A stretch of 64,000 nucleotides of DNA from Sodalis sp. dw_96 (GTDB taxonomy: Bacteria > Pseudomonadota > Gammaproteobacteria > Enterobacterales > Enterobacteriaceae). The stretch is from the NCBI RefSeq assembly GCF_018449575.1, contig NZ_JAAVUT010000011.1:116871-180870 (forward strand), written 5' to 3'. The notes below the pieces were generated by a model. The model worked only from the letters and a program-made list of their open reading frames with translations, ran no database searches and was not told the DNA's origin. The position numbers and the translations under genes were made by a program. This document shows positions 39,161 through 47,416 of the stretch, piece by piece. Each line of letters begins with the position of its first letter. Positions within the stretch are counted from its first letter, which is position 1.

Positions 39161-39954
39161 AGATTCTGCTGAAAACTACCGTGGCGGCTGCCGTGGTGCT
39201 GGCTTTTTGTCAATCCACCGCCTCGGCGGATACGCTGCGTGTTGCCGCCGACCTGAGCTATCCCCCGTTCCAGTACCGCGACAGCCAGGGCAAACCCGCC
39301 GGCTTTGAGATCGATGTCACCGATGCCATTTGCGCCGCCATTCAGGCGCAATGCCAATATGTCGCCGGCAGTTTTGACTCGGAAATTCCGGCGCTGCTGG
39401 CCAAAAAGGTGGACTTTATCTCTCCTCAGGGCGCCACCGAGAAACGGCGCAAGTCCATCGATTTCAGCGATTTCGTTTACCATATTCCCACCCAACTGGT
39501 GGCACGCAAGGGCAGCGGTCTGCTGCCGGACGCGGCGAAATTGCAGGGGAAACACATCGGCGTGCAGCAGGGCACTATTCAGGAAATATACGCCAATCAA
39601 TATTGGGCGCCCCATGGCGTTGACGTGGTCCCTTACGCCGATCAGGACACGGTCTATCAAGACCTGACCGCCGGACGGCTGGACGGCGCGCTCAGTCCGG
39701 CGGTGGCGGTGACCTTCGGTTTCCTGGTCAAGCCGGAAGGCAAGGATTTTGCACTGGCGGGGGCGGAGGTGCGCGACGACAAGATATTCAGCACCGGCTC
39801 GGCCTACGGATTGCGCAAAGGGGATGAAGCGCTGAAACAGCGGTTGAATCAGGGGCTGGCGAAAATCATGGCCGACGGCAGCTGGGATAAGATCAAACAG
39901 CGTTATTTCGGCGATATCGATATGAAAGTGCATCAGCCGGCAGACATCAAGTGA
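39157..39954 (+). CDS. Periplasmic amino-acid ABC substrate-binding protein
   Basis: A 265-residue family 3 solute-binding protein (HisJ/GlnH-like). The start is ATG 39157, overlapping the amidohydrolase stop. Residues 1-24 are a signal peptide (MKILLKTTVAAAVVLAFCQS, cleaved after ASA). Diagnostic motifs are DLSYPPFQYRDSQGKPAGFEID, the arginine-region EKRRKSIDFSDFVY and LQGKHIGVQQGTIQE. Two cysteines near residues 56 and 64 may form a disulfide. No permease or ATPase gene accompanies it, so it either feeds a polar amino-acid importer encoded elsewhere or serves as a sensor. Its stop overlaps the next gene's GTG. Confidence 0.9.
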   Translation: MKILLKTTVAAAVVLAFCQSTASADTLRVAADLSYPPFQYRDSQGKPAGFEIDVTDAICAAIQAQCQYVAGSFDSEIPALLAKKVDFISPQGATEKRRKSIDFSDFVYHIPTQLVARKGSGLLPDAAKLQGKHIGVQQGTIQEIYANQYWAPHGVDVVPYADQDTVYQDLTAGRLDGALSPAVAVTFGFLVKPEGKDFALAGAEVRDDKIFSTGSAYGLRKGDEALKQRLNQGLAKIMADGSWDKIKQRYFGDIDMKVHQPADIK

Positions 39955-41603
39955 TCCCGGACATACCCTTGCTGCAGGCGCTTATGGTCGAACTGCTGGA
40001 CGAATTCCAGCATTTGCGCCGCCTTTCCGGTGCGCCGGACGCCGAGCGCGGCATCGACGTGCTGATAGGCCTGCTGGCGAACCACGGGCTGACGGCGCGG
40101 CGCGAACGTTGCCGGTTATGGCTGAGCGACCCGCTGGACGGCGGTTTGTCGCTGCCGGCTCACGGCGACTGGCGCTGCGGGGCAAAAACCCGATCCTTTT
40201 CCGCTGATTGTCCGCATGGGGTGACGGCGGAGCTGTACCATGATGTCCGTTCGCTGGCGTTCCTCCCTGATGACCAACAGCCCGCCTGGGAGGCTGCGGT
40301 GAAAGGCAAAATTGTGGTGGCCGATCAGGGATTTGAGGACTACGTGCAGAGGCTGATGCACGCCGGCGCCGCGGGGCTGATTCATATCTGGGGATCGGAG
40401 GAAGAGGCGCTGCATGAAGAAACGGTTGGTCCGGTATGGGGTACGCCGGTGCCGGATGACGCGGCCAGCTATCCGACGCTGCCGGTGATAAGCATCAATA
40501 AGCGCAGCGGCGGCGAATTGTTGGCGCTGCTGTCGCAGGGGCCGCTGTCCGCCCGGGTTACCACGCGTTTAAAGCAACACGTGGCTGAATGCAGTCTGCC
40601 GGTGGTGGACATCGGCGGCGAGCTGGATGAGTTCGTATTGCTGTCGTCCCATTACGACTCCTGGCACGAAGGGGTAACCGACAACGCCACCGGCAACGCA
40701 CTGTGCCTGGCGATGGCGGTGCATTTCGCCCGGCATCGGGATGCGCTGAAGCGCGGCCTGCGCATCGCCTGGTGGCCGGGTCACTCCAATGCCCGCTACG
40801 GCGGCTCCACCTGGTATGCCGACCAAAACCGTTTTGAGCTGCAACAGCGCTGCGCCGCCCATATTAATGTGGACTCTCCCGGCTGTAAGGGCGCCGCACA
40901 GGTGGTAATCAATGCCAGCGGCGCGGAAAATCTCCAGTTCCTCAACCACGCGGTGAGCGCTGTCACGGGAGGTCCGGCCCGGCGCATCACGCCTTCTGGA
41001 AAAGGGGGCGATCACTCTTTCTGGGGCTGCGGCATTCCGCTGCATTTCGCCCTCCGGGAGGAGCCGGAACTCCGTGCCTCGCTCTCCCCCGGCAGCGGCG
41101 GCGGCTGGTGGTGGCATACCGAGAACGACAGCCGGGACAAGGTGGACGACGCTATCCAGTGGCGAGACTGTGAAATTCACCTCCACTGGCTGGGGAAACT
41201 GCTGACCCTAAGCGAGTTGCCGTTTGACGCGCCCGGCTACCTCATCCGATTGCAAGAGGATTTGGCGCAGTTGCAGCGGGATCTGGATCCTGGTTTTGAT
41301 CTGGCTCTCATCGCCCATCAGCTTACGGCGCTGCAAGCCGGCTTCCGGCAAGCCACGCCGGATCAGCGCATAACCCGCCAACTGCTTGGGCTGTTGCACC
41401 GGGCGCGCTATATCTCCACCGACGATTTCCATCAGGACAAGAGCTACCACGGCGGCGCTTTTCCCGGACTGCAACTGTTGCGCCATTACCGCCGGGAGCA
41501 TTGCCGCCCGCAAACCTGGCTGATGCTGGAAACCCAGTACCGCCGCCAGCACGATCGGATCCTCAGCCTCTTGCTACAGGGTGTGGCGTTGCTGAACCCA
41601 TGA
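39951..41603 (+). CDS. M28-family zinc aminopeptidase with PA-domain insertion
   Basis: A 550-residue protein starting at GTG 39951, overlapping the previous stop by four bases. A PA-like segment (about residues 115-200: KGKIVVADQGFEDYVQRLMHA then GAAGLIHIWG) precedes the peptidase core. Zinc ligands can be read as SHYDSWHEGVTDNATGNA (His, Asp), a histidine-rich WWPGHSNARYGGS in place of the usual catalytic EE, the Asp of INVDSPG and the final His of WWHTENDSRDKVD. No signal peptide is seen, so it would act in the cytoplasm. The GHS substitution for the usual paired glutamates is notable and could change or abolish peptidase activity. Confidence 0.82.
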   Translation: MIPDIPLLQALMVELLDEFQHLRRLSGAPDAERGIDVLIGLLANHGLTARRERCRLWLSDPLDGGLSLPAHGDWRCGAKTRSFSADCPHGVTAELYHDVRSLAFLPDDQQPAWEAAVKGKIVVADQGFEDYVQRLMHAGAAGLIHIWGSEEEALHEETVGPVWGTPVPDDAASYPTLPVISINKRSGGELLALLSQGPLSARVTTRLKQHVAECSLPVVDIGGELDEFVLLSSHYDSWHEGVTDNATGNALCLAMAVHFARHRDALKRGLRIAWWPGHSNARYGGSTWYADQNRFELQQRCAAHINVDSPGCKGAAQVVINASGAENLQFLNHAVSAVTGGPARRITPSGKGGDHSFWGCGIPLHFALREEPELRASLSPGSGGGWWWHTENDSRDKVDDAIQWRDCEIHLHWLGKLLTLSELPFDAPGYLIRLQEDLAQLQRDLDPGFDLALIAHQLTALQAGFRQATPDQRITRQLLGLLHRARYISTDDFHQDKSYHGGAFPGLQLLRHYRREHCRPQTWLMLETQYRRQHDRILSLLLQGVALLNP

Positions 41604-41642
41604 CGGCCGGCGCCGCGCCTCTCAGCCACCGCATAACGCCTG

Positions 41643-41905
41643 TTAAGCGTTGTTCTGCGATAAATCAGTCAGGTCCGCACTGCACATATATTCAATAAAC
41701 GCGCCGAGCGAATCGGACCGTGAATTGCGCCGCCAGACGAAATGTATTTCGCTAGGTTCAAGGTCGTCGAGTTTATGCATTTGAATACCCTGATGATGCG
41801 CGTCTAGCCGTTTTGCGATGCTGCCAGGGAAGCGAGCCATGCCCAAGCGGCGGCAACACATTGCCATACCGTAGGGTTTGTATCGGAAAGAGAGACGGAA
41901 ATGTT
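41643..41905 (-). pseudogene. C-terminal remnant of a LysR-family regulator, frameshifted
   Basis: On the minus strand the frame RLGMARFPGSIAKRL, followed after 27 residues by FVWRRNSRSDSLGAFIEYM, reads as the last ~70 residues of a LysR effector domain. Immediately upstream in a different frame, VWQCVAA continues what should be QCVAAGLGMAR. A frameshift therefore lies near 41845-41850. No N-terminal HTH follows further upstream. It is a decayed fragment between the M28 and lar operons. Confidence 0.6.
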
Positions 41906-42140
41906 ATGTAAATAGGCAAATAATGTGACGAGATTAACATAAATATAGGCATATGCTCTAAATTAACCCTGTTTTAAGCAATAATAATGTGCAAAATAAC
42001 AGTGTATTCTGTCTGGTAATGAACCATTCTTTAACAATAATGATGATTATGAAACTTTGAGCCTGGCTCAACGGTGTCTGTATCAAATTTAAGGGAATAT
42101 ATACTCATTGCACATTGATGGTTTTTATAGGGTGATTATT
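41906..42140. other. AT-rich promoter region of the lar operon
   Basis: About 235 AT-rich bases upstream of larA mark an abrupt composition change from the GC-rich peptidase operon. It holds the CRP-like site listed separately and several possible -10 boxes. TATGAAACTTTGAG near 42049-42062 contains one half of a KdgR-like site (TGAAAC), but the other half is not convincing. Confidence 0.45.
41924..41939. promoter_or_regulatory. CRP-like binding site upstream of larA
   Basis: TGTGA-CGAGAT-TAACA matches the CRP consensus TGTGA-N6-TCACA with one mismatch. It lies about 200 bases upstream of the larA start, in the only promoter region of the operon. Catabolite control of a sugar-acid operon would be expected. 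Confidence 0.35.
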
Positions 42141-43424
42141 ATGGTTGCTATTAAGCTAAAATATGATAAAGGTTATCTGGCAGGCGAAGTTCCTGACAAG
42201 AATTTTTTAGGCTATATCAAAGTAGATAATTCTGATTTTTTACAAAAAAGTTATCAAACTACCGAACAGGATTTAATAGAGAACTCCCTTAATGAACCTA
42301 TAGGTTCTCAGCAATTAGAACAGCTGGCCGCCGGAAAAAAAGATATTGTGATTATCAGTTCAGACCATACTCGTCCGGTACCGTCTAAGCTGATAATGCC
42401 AATAATTTTAGCAAGAATTCGCAGTATTAATCCTGATGCACGCATTACGATACTGGTGGCAACTGGCACGCACCGTGCATCAACCCAAGAAGAACTGATT
42501 GATAAATATGGACATGAAATATTTGATAAGGAAAAAATCATTGTTCATGACTCCCGTGATAATGAAAGTCTGGTGGATATCGGGGTGTTACCCTCCGGCG
42601 CCAGTTGTATCATTAATAAACTGGCTGCCGAATGCGATCTGTTGATTGCTGAAGGGTTTATCGAGCCGCACTTTTTTGCCGGTTTTTCTGGTGGCCGTAA
42701 AGCTGTATTCCCCGGTATTGCCGCTTACACCTCGGTTGTCGGTAATCATAATGGCCAGTTTATTGATTCACAAAAAGCCAGGACCGGTAATCTGAAAGGT
42801 AATCCAATCCATCTGGATATGATTCACGGCGCCAAGCTGGCAAACCTGCAGTTTATAATCAACGTAGTGCTTGATCATGACAAACGTATCATCGGCTGTT
42901 TCTCTGGCGATCCGATTATAGCCCATGAAACAGGATGTTTATTTGTAAAAAAGACCATGAGCGCGAGTAAAATTGAAAGCGATATTACGATCACCTGTAA
43001 CGGTGGTTATCCACTCGATCAGAACATTTATCAGGCTGTAAAAGGCATGACCGCCGCTGAAGCGACTAACAAACAAGGCGGGGTCATTATTATGGTGGCC
43101 GGTGCGCGTGACGGTCACGGTGGGACCGGTTTTTTTAATACCTTTAAAAATACCAAAAAAGTTCAAGATATCATTGATGAAGCTATTAAAAAACCTGCTA
43201 ACGAGACAGCCCCTGACCAATGGCAATCACAAATATTAGCCAGAGTAATGGTAGAACATCATGTTATTTTTGTCTCAGACTTAATTGATTCAGAGATAAT
43301 CCATGATATGAAACTTGATTATTGCCCTGACCTGCAAAGTGCGATCGCCAAGTCATTTGACCTCATGGGCCAAGATGCTACTGTTTCGGTTATACCGGAC
43401 GGCGTCTCCGTTATTATTGAATAA
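42141..43424 (+). CDS. larA: Nickel-pincer (NPN)-dependent 2-hydroxyacid racemase/epimerase, LarA family
   Basis: This 427-residue LarA-family enzyme starts at ATG 42141 with AGGGTGA eight bases upstream; a TTG at 42108 would add 11 residues. Cofactor and catalytic residues known from L. plantarum LarA (His108, His174, Lys184, His200) have exact counterparts with identical spacing: His111 in ATGTHR, His177 and Lys187 in EPHFFAGFSGGRKAVFPG, and His203 in GNHNGQF. SSDHTRPVP supplies Asp75 and Arg78. The lysine should hold the pincer nucleotide through a thioamide. LarA homologues act on lactate, malate, phenyllactate, gluconate and other 2-hydroxyacids. Here a KdgT-type sugar-acid permease is next, so an aldonic or uronic-derived acid is the likelier substrate than lactate. 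An intra-operon hairpin follows the stop. Confidence 0.92.
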   Translation: MVAIKLKYDKGYLAGEVPDKNFLGYIKVDNSDFLQKSYQTTEQDLIENSLNEPIGSQQLEQLAAGKKDIVIISSDHTRPVPSKLIMPIILARIRSINPDARITILVATGTHRASTQEELIDKYGHEIFDKEKIIVHDSRDNESLVDIGVLPSGASCIINKLAAECDLLIAEGFIEPHFFAGFSGGRKAVFPGIAAYTSVVGNHNGQFIDSQKARTGNLKGNPIHLDMIHGAKLANLQFIINVVLDHDKRIIGCFSGDPIIAHETGCLFVKKTMSASKIESDITITCNGGYPLDQNIYQAVKGMTAAEATNKQGGVIIMVAGARDGHGGTGFFNTFKNTKKVQDIIDEAIKKPANETAPDQWQSQILARVMVEHHVIFVSDLIDSEIIHDMKLDYCPDLQSAIAKSFDLMGQDATVSVIPDGVSVIIE

Positions 43425-43448
43425 ATTCACAAATAACAGATAAAATCG

Positions 43449-43483
43449 AATGGGGTAATATAATCCATATTATTCCATTTTGA
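43449..43483 (+). terminator. 13-bp stem-loop followed by TTTT, between larA and kdgT
   Basis: The left arm (43449-43461) pairs with the right arm (43467-43479) over thirteen bases, including two G-U pairs, around a five-base loop (AATCC). TTTTGAT overlaps and follows the stem. The stem is AT-rich, so termination would be partial. It would lower transcription of the permease and cofactor genes relative to larA, or stabilise the larA 3' end. Confidence 0.5.
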
Positions 43484-43535
43484 TAATAATATCACTATTA
43501 TAAAATATTCATATGCAATAAACTTTAGGTGTATT

Positions 43536-44513
43536 ATGAAAATATTAAAAGCAGTTGAAAAAGTGCCTGGTGGACTAATGGTTGTACCTATGCTGTTAGG
43601 GATGTTAACTAACACGCTCTACCCTGAAATACTCAATATTGGTCAGTTTACCACGGCGCTATTCAAAAATGGAGCCTTCCCCATCTTATCCTTGTTTATT
43701 TTCTTTGCCGGCTCACAAATAAAACTTAATGAAGCCCGTTTGCCCCTAGCAAAAGGCGTTGTTCTGTCATGTATTAAATTGGTATTTGGTGGCGCATTAG
43801 GTTTAATCGTAGCATTTTTGTATGGACATATCGGTATCCTGGGATTGACCCCCTTGGCAATCGTGGCCGCGATGAGTAATGCCAATGCGGGCGTGTATGC
43901 CGCCTTGTCTGATGCCTATGGCGATGACAGCGACCGGGGTGCCGTATCCGTTGTTTCATTAAACGAAGGTCCTTTTTTCGCCCTGATTATTTTTGGCGTC
44001 ACTGGCATTTCAGTGATTCCGATATCAACTTTTATTGGTGTGTTAATTCCACTGCTGCTGGGTTTTATCTTGAGTAATTTAGATCCTGATTTAAGGGCGT
44101 TTTTCAGACCTGGACAAAAATTGGTTATTCCCTTCTTTGCATTCCCCTTGGGCGCTGCACTGAAGTTTCAAACTATCTTTTCCGCGGGCTTGTCAGGGAT
44201 CCTGCTTGGCGTGCTTACCATGCTGATTACCGGGATCGCGGGCTACTTTATCATGAACTGGATATTTGGGCGCAAGGGTAAAAGAACCTTATCAGGGGCA
44301 TTTATCGGGACCACCGCCGGCAATGCGGTAGCGACTCCGGCGGCATTGGCATTGATCGATCCGGCATGGCAACCCTATGAAAAAATCGCTACCGCGCAGG
44401 TTGCCGCATCCGTGGTCATAACAGCCTTATGTATGCCGATGTTGGTCGCCTACCTGGAAAAGCTCAACAAAAGAAAACAGGCAAAACAGGAAGAACAGGA
44501 TATCAATATTTGA
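43536..44513 (+). CDS. kdgT: 2-keto-3-deoxygluconate permease family transporter
   Basis: A 325-residue inner-membrane carrier of the KdgT family, with about ten hydrophobic segments and the family motifs VPGGLMVVPMLLGMLTNTLYPE (trimmed), FFAGSQIKLNEA, AAMSNANAGVYAALSDAYGD and GTTAGNAVATPAALA. KdgT imports 2-keto-3-deoxy-D-gluconate by proton symport. AGGTG lies just before the ATG, 111 bases after larA. Placed between a nickel-dependent epimerase and its cofactor genes, it probably imports the racemase substrate or a relative. Specificity for KDG itself is not established by sequence. Confidence 0.9.
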   Translation: MKILKAVEKVPGGLMVVPMLLGMLTNTLYPEILNIGQFTTALFKNGAFPILSLFIFFAGSQIKLNEARLPLAKGVVLSCIKLVFGGALGLIVAFLYGHIGILGLTPLAIVAAMSNANAGVYAALSDAYGDDSDRGAVSVVSLNEGPFFALIIFGVTGISVIPISTFIGVLIPLLLGFILSNLDPDLRAFFRPGQKLVIPFFAFPLGAALKFQTIFSAGLSGILLGVLTMLITGIAGYFIMNWIFGRKGKRTLSGAFIGTTAGNAVATPAALALIDPAWQPYEKIATAQVAASVVITALCMPMLVAYLEKLNKRKQAKQEEQDINI

Positions 44514-44602
44514 CAGGTCATATAATATCCATTAGATTTTAAGAGGTTATCAAGAATATTTATTTTTTAGTCGTTGCCCTAGCATATTAGAGAGAATATT
44601 AA

Positions 44603-45904
44603 ATGCATATTCATTTGGATTTTGTCGGGGGCATGGCCGGCGATATGTTTTGTGCTGCAATGCTTGATGCCTTTCCGGATTTATACCCATCACTACAAGC
44701 CTTCTTGAAGACTTTGCCGCTTTATGCTGATTACAATATAGCATTTGAACCCGCCACTCAAAAACAAATTACGGGTAAAAGGTTTTTAGTTATAAAAAAA
44801 GGAACTGTGGTTGATGATAACAATCATGTGCTTTTTACGCCGATAAAAACTTCCGCGAAATCACTTGCCGCCCCGGAGGGGGAGCATTCTCGCCATGAGC
44901 ACTATGCCTGGCATGAAATTGAAAATAAAATCAATAAAATAACGGATAGTAAGATCAAACTGGGCGTTAGTGAGATTTATCGTTTATTAGTAACAGCAGA
45001 AAGTGAAATTCATGGTGTGGCAGTGGATAACCTTCATTTACATGAAGTGGGGGCGGATGACGCATTAATCGATATTATCGGCGCGGTCTACTTGATTGTT
45101 CATAGCCAGGCCACTTCTTGGTCATTTTCTGCCTTGCCCTGGGGTAATGGCACAATAAAATGCGCTCACGGCGAACTGCCGGTTCCTGCACCGGCCACAG
45201 TGAAGTTATTGAAAAATTTCACCTGGCATCATGATGACGAAATAGGTGAACGGGTTACCCCTACAGGGGCGGCAATCCTTACCTGGCTGATGGCTCATTG
45301 GAGCGGTAAGCTCAGCGGTAATTTGGTTAATGATGGTTATGGCTGTGGTAAAAGACAGTTTAAAAATAAGCCCAATATCATTCGTGTGTGTGTATTTGAC
45401 AGTCCTATTACTGTCCAGAATGCATTAATGGATAACAAGGTTCAGGATGAGGTTTTTGTCATTCAGTTTGATATTGATGATATGACACCAGAATTTATTG
45501 CCATCGCCCAAAACACGTTAAGGAATGTCTCGGGAGTCATTGATTTATCCAGTTATGCCTTAACAGGTAAAAAGGGACGTTTGATGATCAGAAATGAAAT
45601 GTTATGTAAGCCTAACCAGCTTAACGATATTTGCCAGCAGATTTTCTTGAAAACCACCACGCTTGGCGTTCGTTATTGGCTAACAACCAGAACCAAACTG
45701 GAGCGTCATCCTGTATCTGTTGAATACCGACAGCAAACGTGGCCTGTCAAAATCGCGCTCAGACCGGATCATACGCTGACGGCCAAATTGGAATCAGATT
45801 CCGTCAGTACCATGAATGGCAGCTTTAAACAGACCACTGAGTTAAAATATCAAATTGAACAGCTCGCTATCATTGATCAGCAAAAGAAAGGTATTGATTT
45901 ATGA
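44603..45904 (+). CDS. larC: Pyridinium-3,5-bisthiocarboxylate mononucleotide nickel chelatase/insertase LarC
   Basis: LarC inserts nickel into the pyridinium-3,5-bisthiocarboxylic acid mononucleotide in a CTP-dependent reaction, finishing the pincer cofactor. The 433-residue product opens with the family signature HLDFVGGMAGDMFCAAMLDA. Further marks are HLHEVGADDALIDIIGA (metal-binding His/Glu), LPWGNGTIKCAHGELPVPAP, RVTPTGAAILTWL and, in the C-terminal domain, FDIDDMTPEFIA and KKGRLMIRNEML. In L. plantarum LarC is split and made by a programmed frameshift; here it is one uninterrupted frame. Its end overlaps the larE start (ATGA). Confidence 0.93.
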   Translation: MHIHLDFVGGMAGDMFCAAMLDAFPDLYPSLQAFLKTLPLYADYNIAFEPATQKQITGKRFLVIKKGTVVDDNNHVLFTPIKTSAKSLAAPEGEHSRHEHYAWHEIENKINKITDSKIKLGVSEIYRLLVTAESEIHGVAVDNLHLHEVGADDALIDIIGAVYLIVHSQATSWSFSALPWGNGTIKCAHGELPVPAPATVKLLKNFTWHHDDEIGERVTPTGAAILTWLMAHWSGKLSGNLVNDGYGCGKRQFKNKPNIIRVCVFDSPITVQNALMDNKVQDEVFVIQFDIDDMTPEFIAIAQNTLRNVSGVIDLSSYALTGKKGRLMIRNEMLCKPNQLNDICQQIFLKTTTLGVRYWLTTRTKLERHPVSVEYRQQTWPVKIALRPDHTLTAKLESDSVSTMNGSFKQTTELKYQIEQLAIIDQQKKGIDL

Positions 45905-46728
45905 GCAATGATTTAATAAAGATCAAAATTGACCTGTTAACCGACTGGTTCAAAACGCAAGAGCAATGCACGATTGCCACCAGCGGTGGCATCGACAGTA
46001 TGTTACTGGCTTATCTTGCCAGCGACACGCTTGGCTCCGATGCTCTGATCGCTCACTCCGCCTCGGCGTCGGTGCCTTCTGCAGACGCGAGTCGGGTTAA
46101 CGACTATGCCCGGAAATACCGGTGGAATTTAAAAATAATTGAAAGCAACGAGATAAATAATCTCGACTATAAAAAAAATCCCGTAAATCGCTGTTATTAC
46201 TGTAAAAGTTGTTTGTTTGACAAATTAACCAAGTTGGATTTTGGCCGTATCGTTACCGGAACTAATTCTGACGATTTGGGTGATTACCGTCCGGGGCTTA
46301 TTGCTGCCCGTGAAAATAATGTCCTGCAACCCTATGTTGAATTACAGATCAATAAATCGATGATCCGCCAAATGGCCAGCTCTCTTCTGCTGGACGATTT
46401 GAAGGATATTCCCGCTTCGCCGTGCCTATCCAGCCGGATTGAAACAGGGATTGAAATTAAGCCAAATTATCTGCATCTGGTTGATCAGGTTGAAATTTTT
46501 GTTAAACGTGCGCTTAAAACCGATGTGGTGCGTTTTCGTATACGCCACCACCGGAATGAAATAGAACTAAGCCAGGCCGCGTCTCTCTCTCTGGATGACG
46601 AACAAAAATCTTCTTTGCTCAAAGAAGTTAAAAAAATGATTACTCCCTTATTGGCGGCTAATCCAATTGAGATTACCACTTATAGACAAGGAAGCGCCTT
46701 TATAGGTGTTAAAAATATCGAGATTTAA
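45901..46728 (+). CDS. larE: ATP-dependent sulfurtransferase LarE (three-cysteine type)
   Basis: LarE adenylates and thiolates the two carboxylates of the pyridinium precursor. The 275-residue protein has the PP-loop TSGGIDSMLLAYLA at about residues 28-41 and NSDDLGDYRPG near 122-132. Cysteines occur at 98, 101 and 104 (NRCYYCKSC) and at 175 (ASPCLSSRIETG). In L. plantarum only the last (Cys176) exists and gives up its own sulfur. Enzymes with the additional CxxC pair, as in Thermotoga, bind a [4Fe-4S] cluster that can carry an extra sulfide. This one fits that second, catalytic type. It overlaps larC and is followed three bases later by larB. Confidence 0.93.
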   Translation: MSNDLIKIKIDLLTDWFKTQEQCTIATSGGIDSMLLAYLASDTLGSDALIAHSASASVPSADASRVNDYARKYRWNLKIIESNEINNLDYKKNPVNRCYYCKSCLFDKLTKLDFGRIVTGTNSDDLGDYRPGLIAARENNVLQPYVELQINKSMIRQMASSLLLDDLKDIPASPCLSSRIETGIEIKPNYLHLVDQVEIFVKRALKTDVVRFRIRHHRNEIELSQAASLSLDDEQKSSLLKEVKKMITPLLAANPIEITTYRQGSAFIGVKNIEI

Positions 46729-46731
46729 CCC

Positions 46732-47403
46732 ATGATAAAATCCAAAATAATTATGGATTTTGACCGTTACCGGCGCTGTGGCATAGAAGAAGCCGTAATG
46801 TGCGAATTTAAAAGTATCGGACAAATTAATGAGATTTTATTGCAGGCCGGCCAACAACAGCGTCGTTTGTTGTTGACCCGTCTAAGAGCAGAAAAGTTTA
46901 ATGCCTTGATGCCGGAACTTCAGCCACAGCTCCAGTTTTATCAAGAGTGTGATTGTGCTTTGCTGGGCGCGTTGGAACTGCCGACAACCGCGGCAACGAT
47001 AGCGATTGTTTCCGGCGGTTCATCTGATGCCAACGTTTGCCATGAAGCCAGGCTAACCCTTAATTATCATGGTATAAACTGCGATCTGTTTCAAGATGTG
47101 GGGGTTGCGGCGTTATGGCGCTTACAACAAATATTACCCGAGCTGCAGAATTATGATCTGCTTATTGCAGTGGCCGGCATGGAAGCAGCGCTGCCGACCG
47201 TATTGGCAGGACTGACCGATGCGCCAATCATCGCTATTCCCACTTCAGTGGGCTATGGGGTTGCCGCCGGAGGCAATGTGGCATTATTGTCCTGTCTGGC
47301 CAGCTGCGCCGGAGGCGTGATGACAATGAATATCGACAATGGCTATGGCGCCGCCTGTGCAGCAATCAAAATTTATAGAAAAATCAATAAGCATTCAACA
47401 TGA
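46732..47403 (+). CDS. larB: Nicotinate adenine dinucleotide carboxylase/hydrolase LarB
   Basis: LarB starts the pathway by carboxylating C5 of the pyridinium ring of nicotinic acid adenine dinucleotide and cleaving off AMP. The 223-residue product has a PurE-like C-terminal half: IVSGGSSDANVCHEA, DVGVAALWRL, AVAGMEAALPTVLAGLTDAP and IPTSVGYGVAAGGNVALL. The catalytic cysteine that forms the substrate adduct in L. plantarum (Cys221) corresponds to Cys209 in NIDNGYGAACAA. The ATG at 46732 has only a weak site and is probably coupled to larE. Gene order A-(kdgT)-C-E-B differs from the lactobacillar larABCDE order. Confidence 0.93.
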   Translation: MIKSKIIMDFDRYRRCGIEEAVMCEFKSIGQINEILLQAGQQQRRLLLTRLRAEKFNALMPELQPQLQFYQECDCALLGALELPTTAATIAIVSGGSSDANVCHEARLTLNYHGINCDLFQDVGVAALWRLQQILPELQNYDLLIAVAGMEAALPTVLAGLTDAPIIAIPTSVGYGVAAGGNVALLSCLASCAGGVMTMNIDNGYGAACAAIKIYRKINKHST

Positions 47404-47416
47404 GTGAGGAAAGACC

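Noticed and set aside
42045..42065. KdgR box upstream of larA
   Set aside because: Only one half (TGAAAC) fits; the symmetric half is absent.
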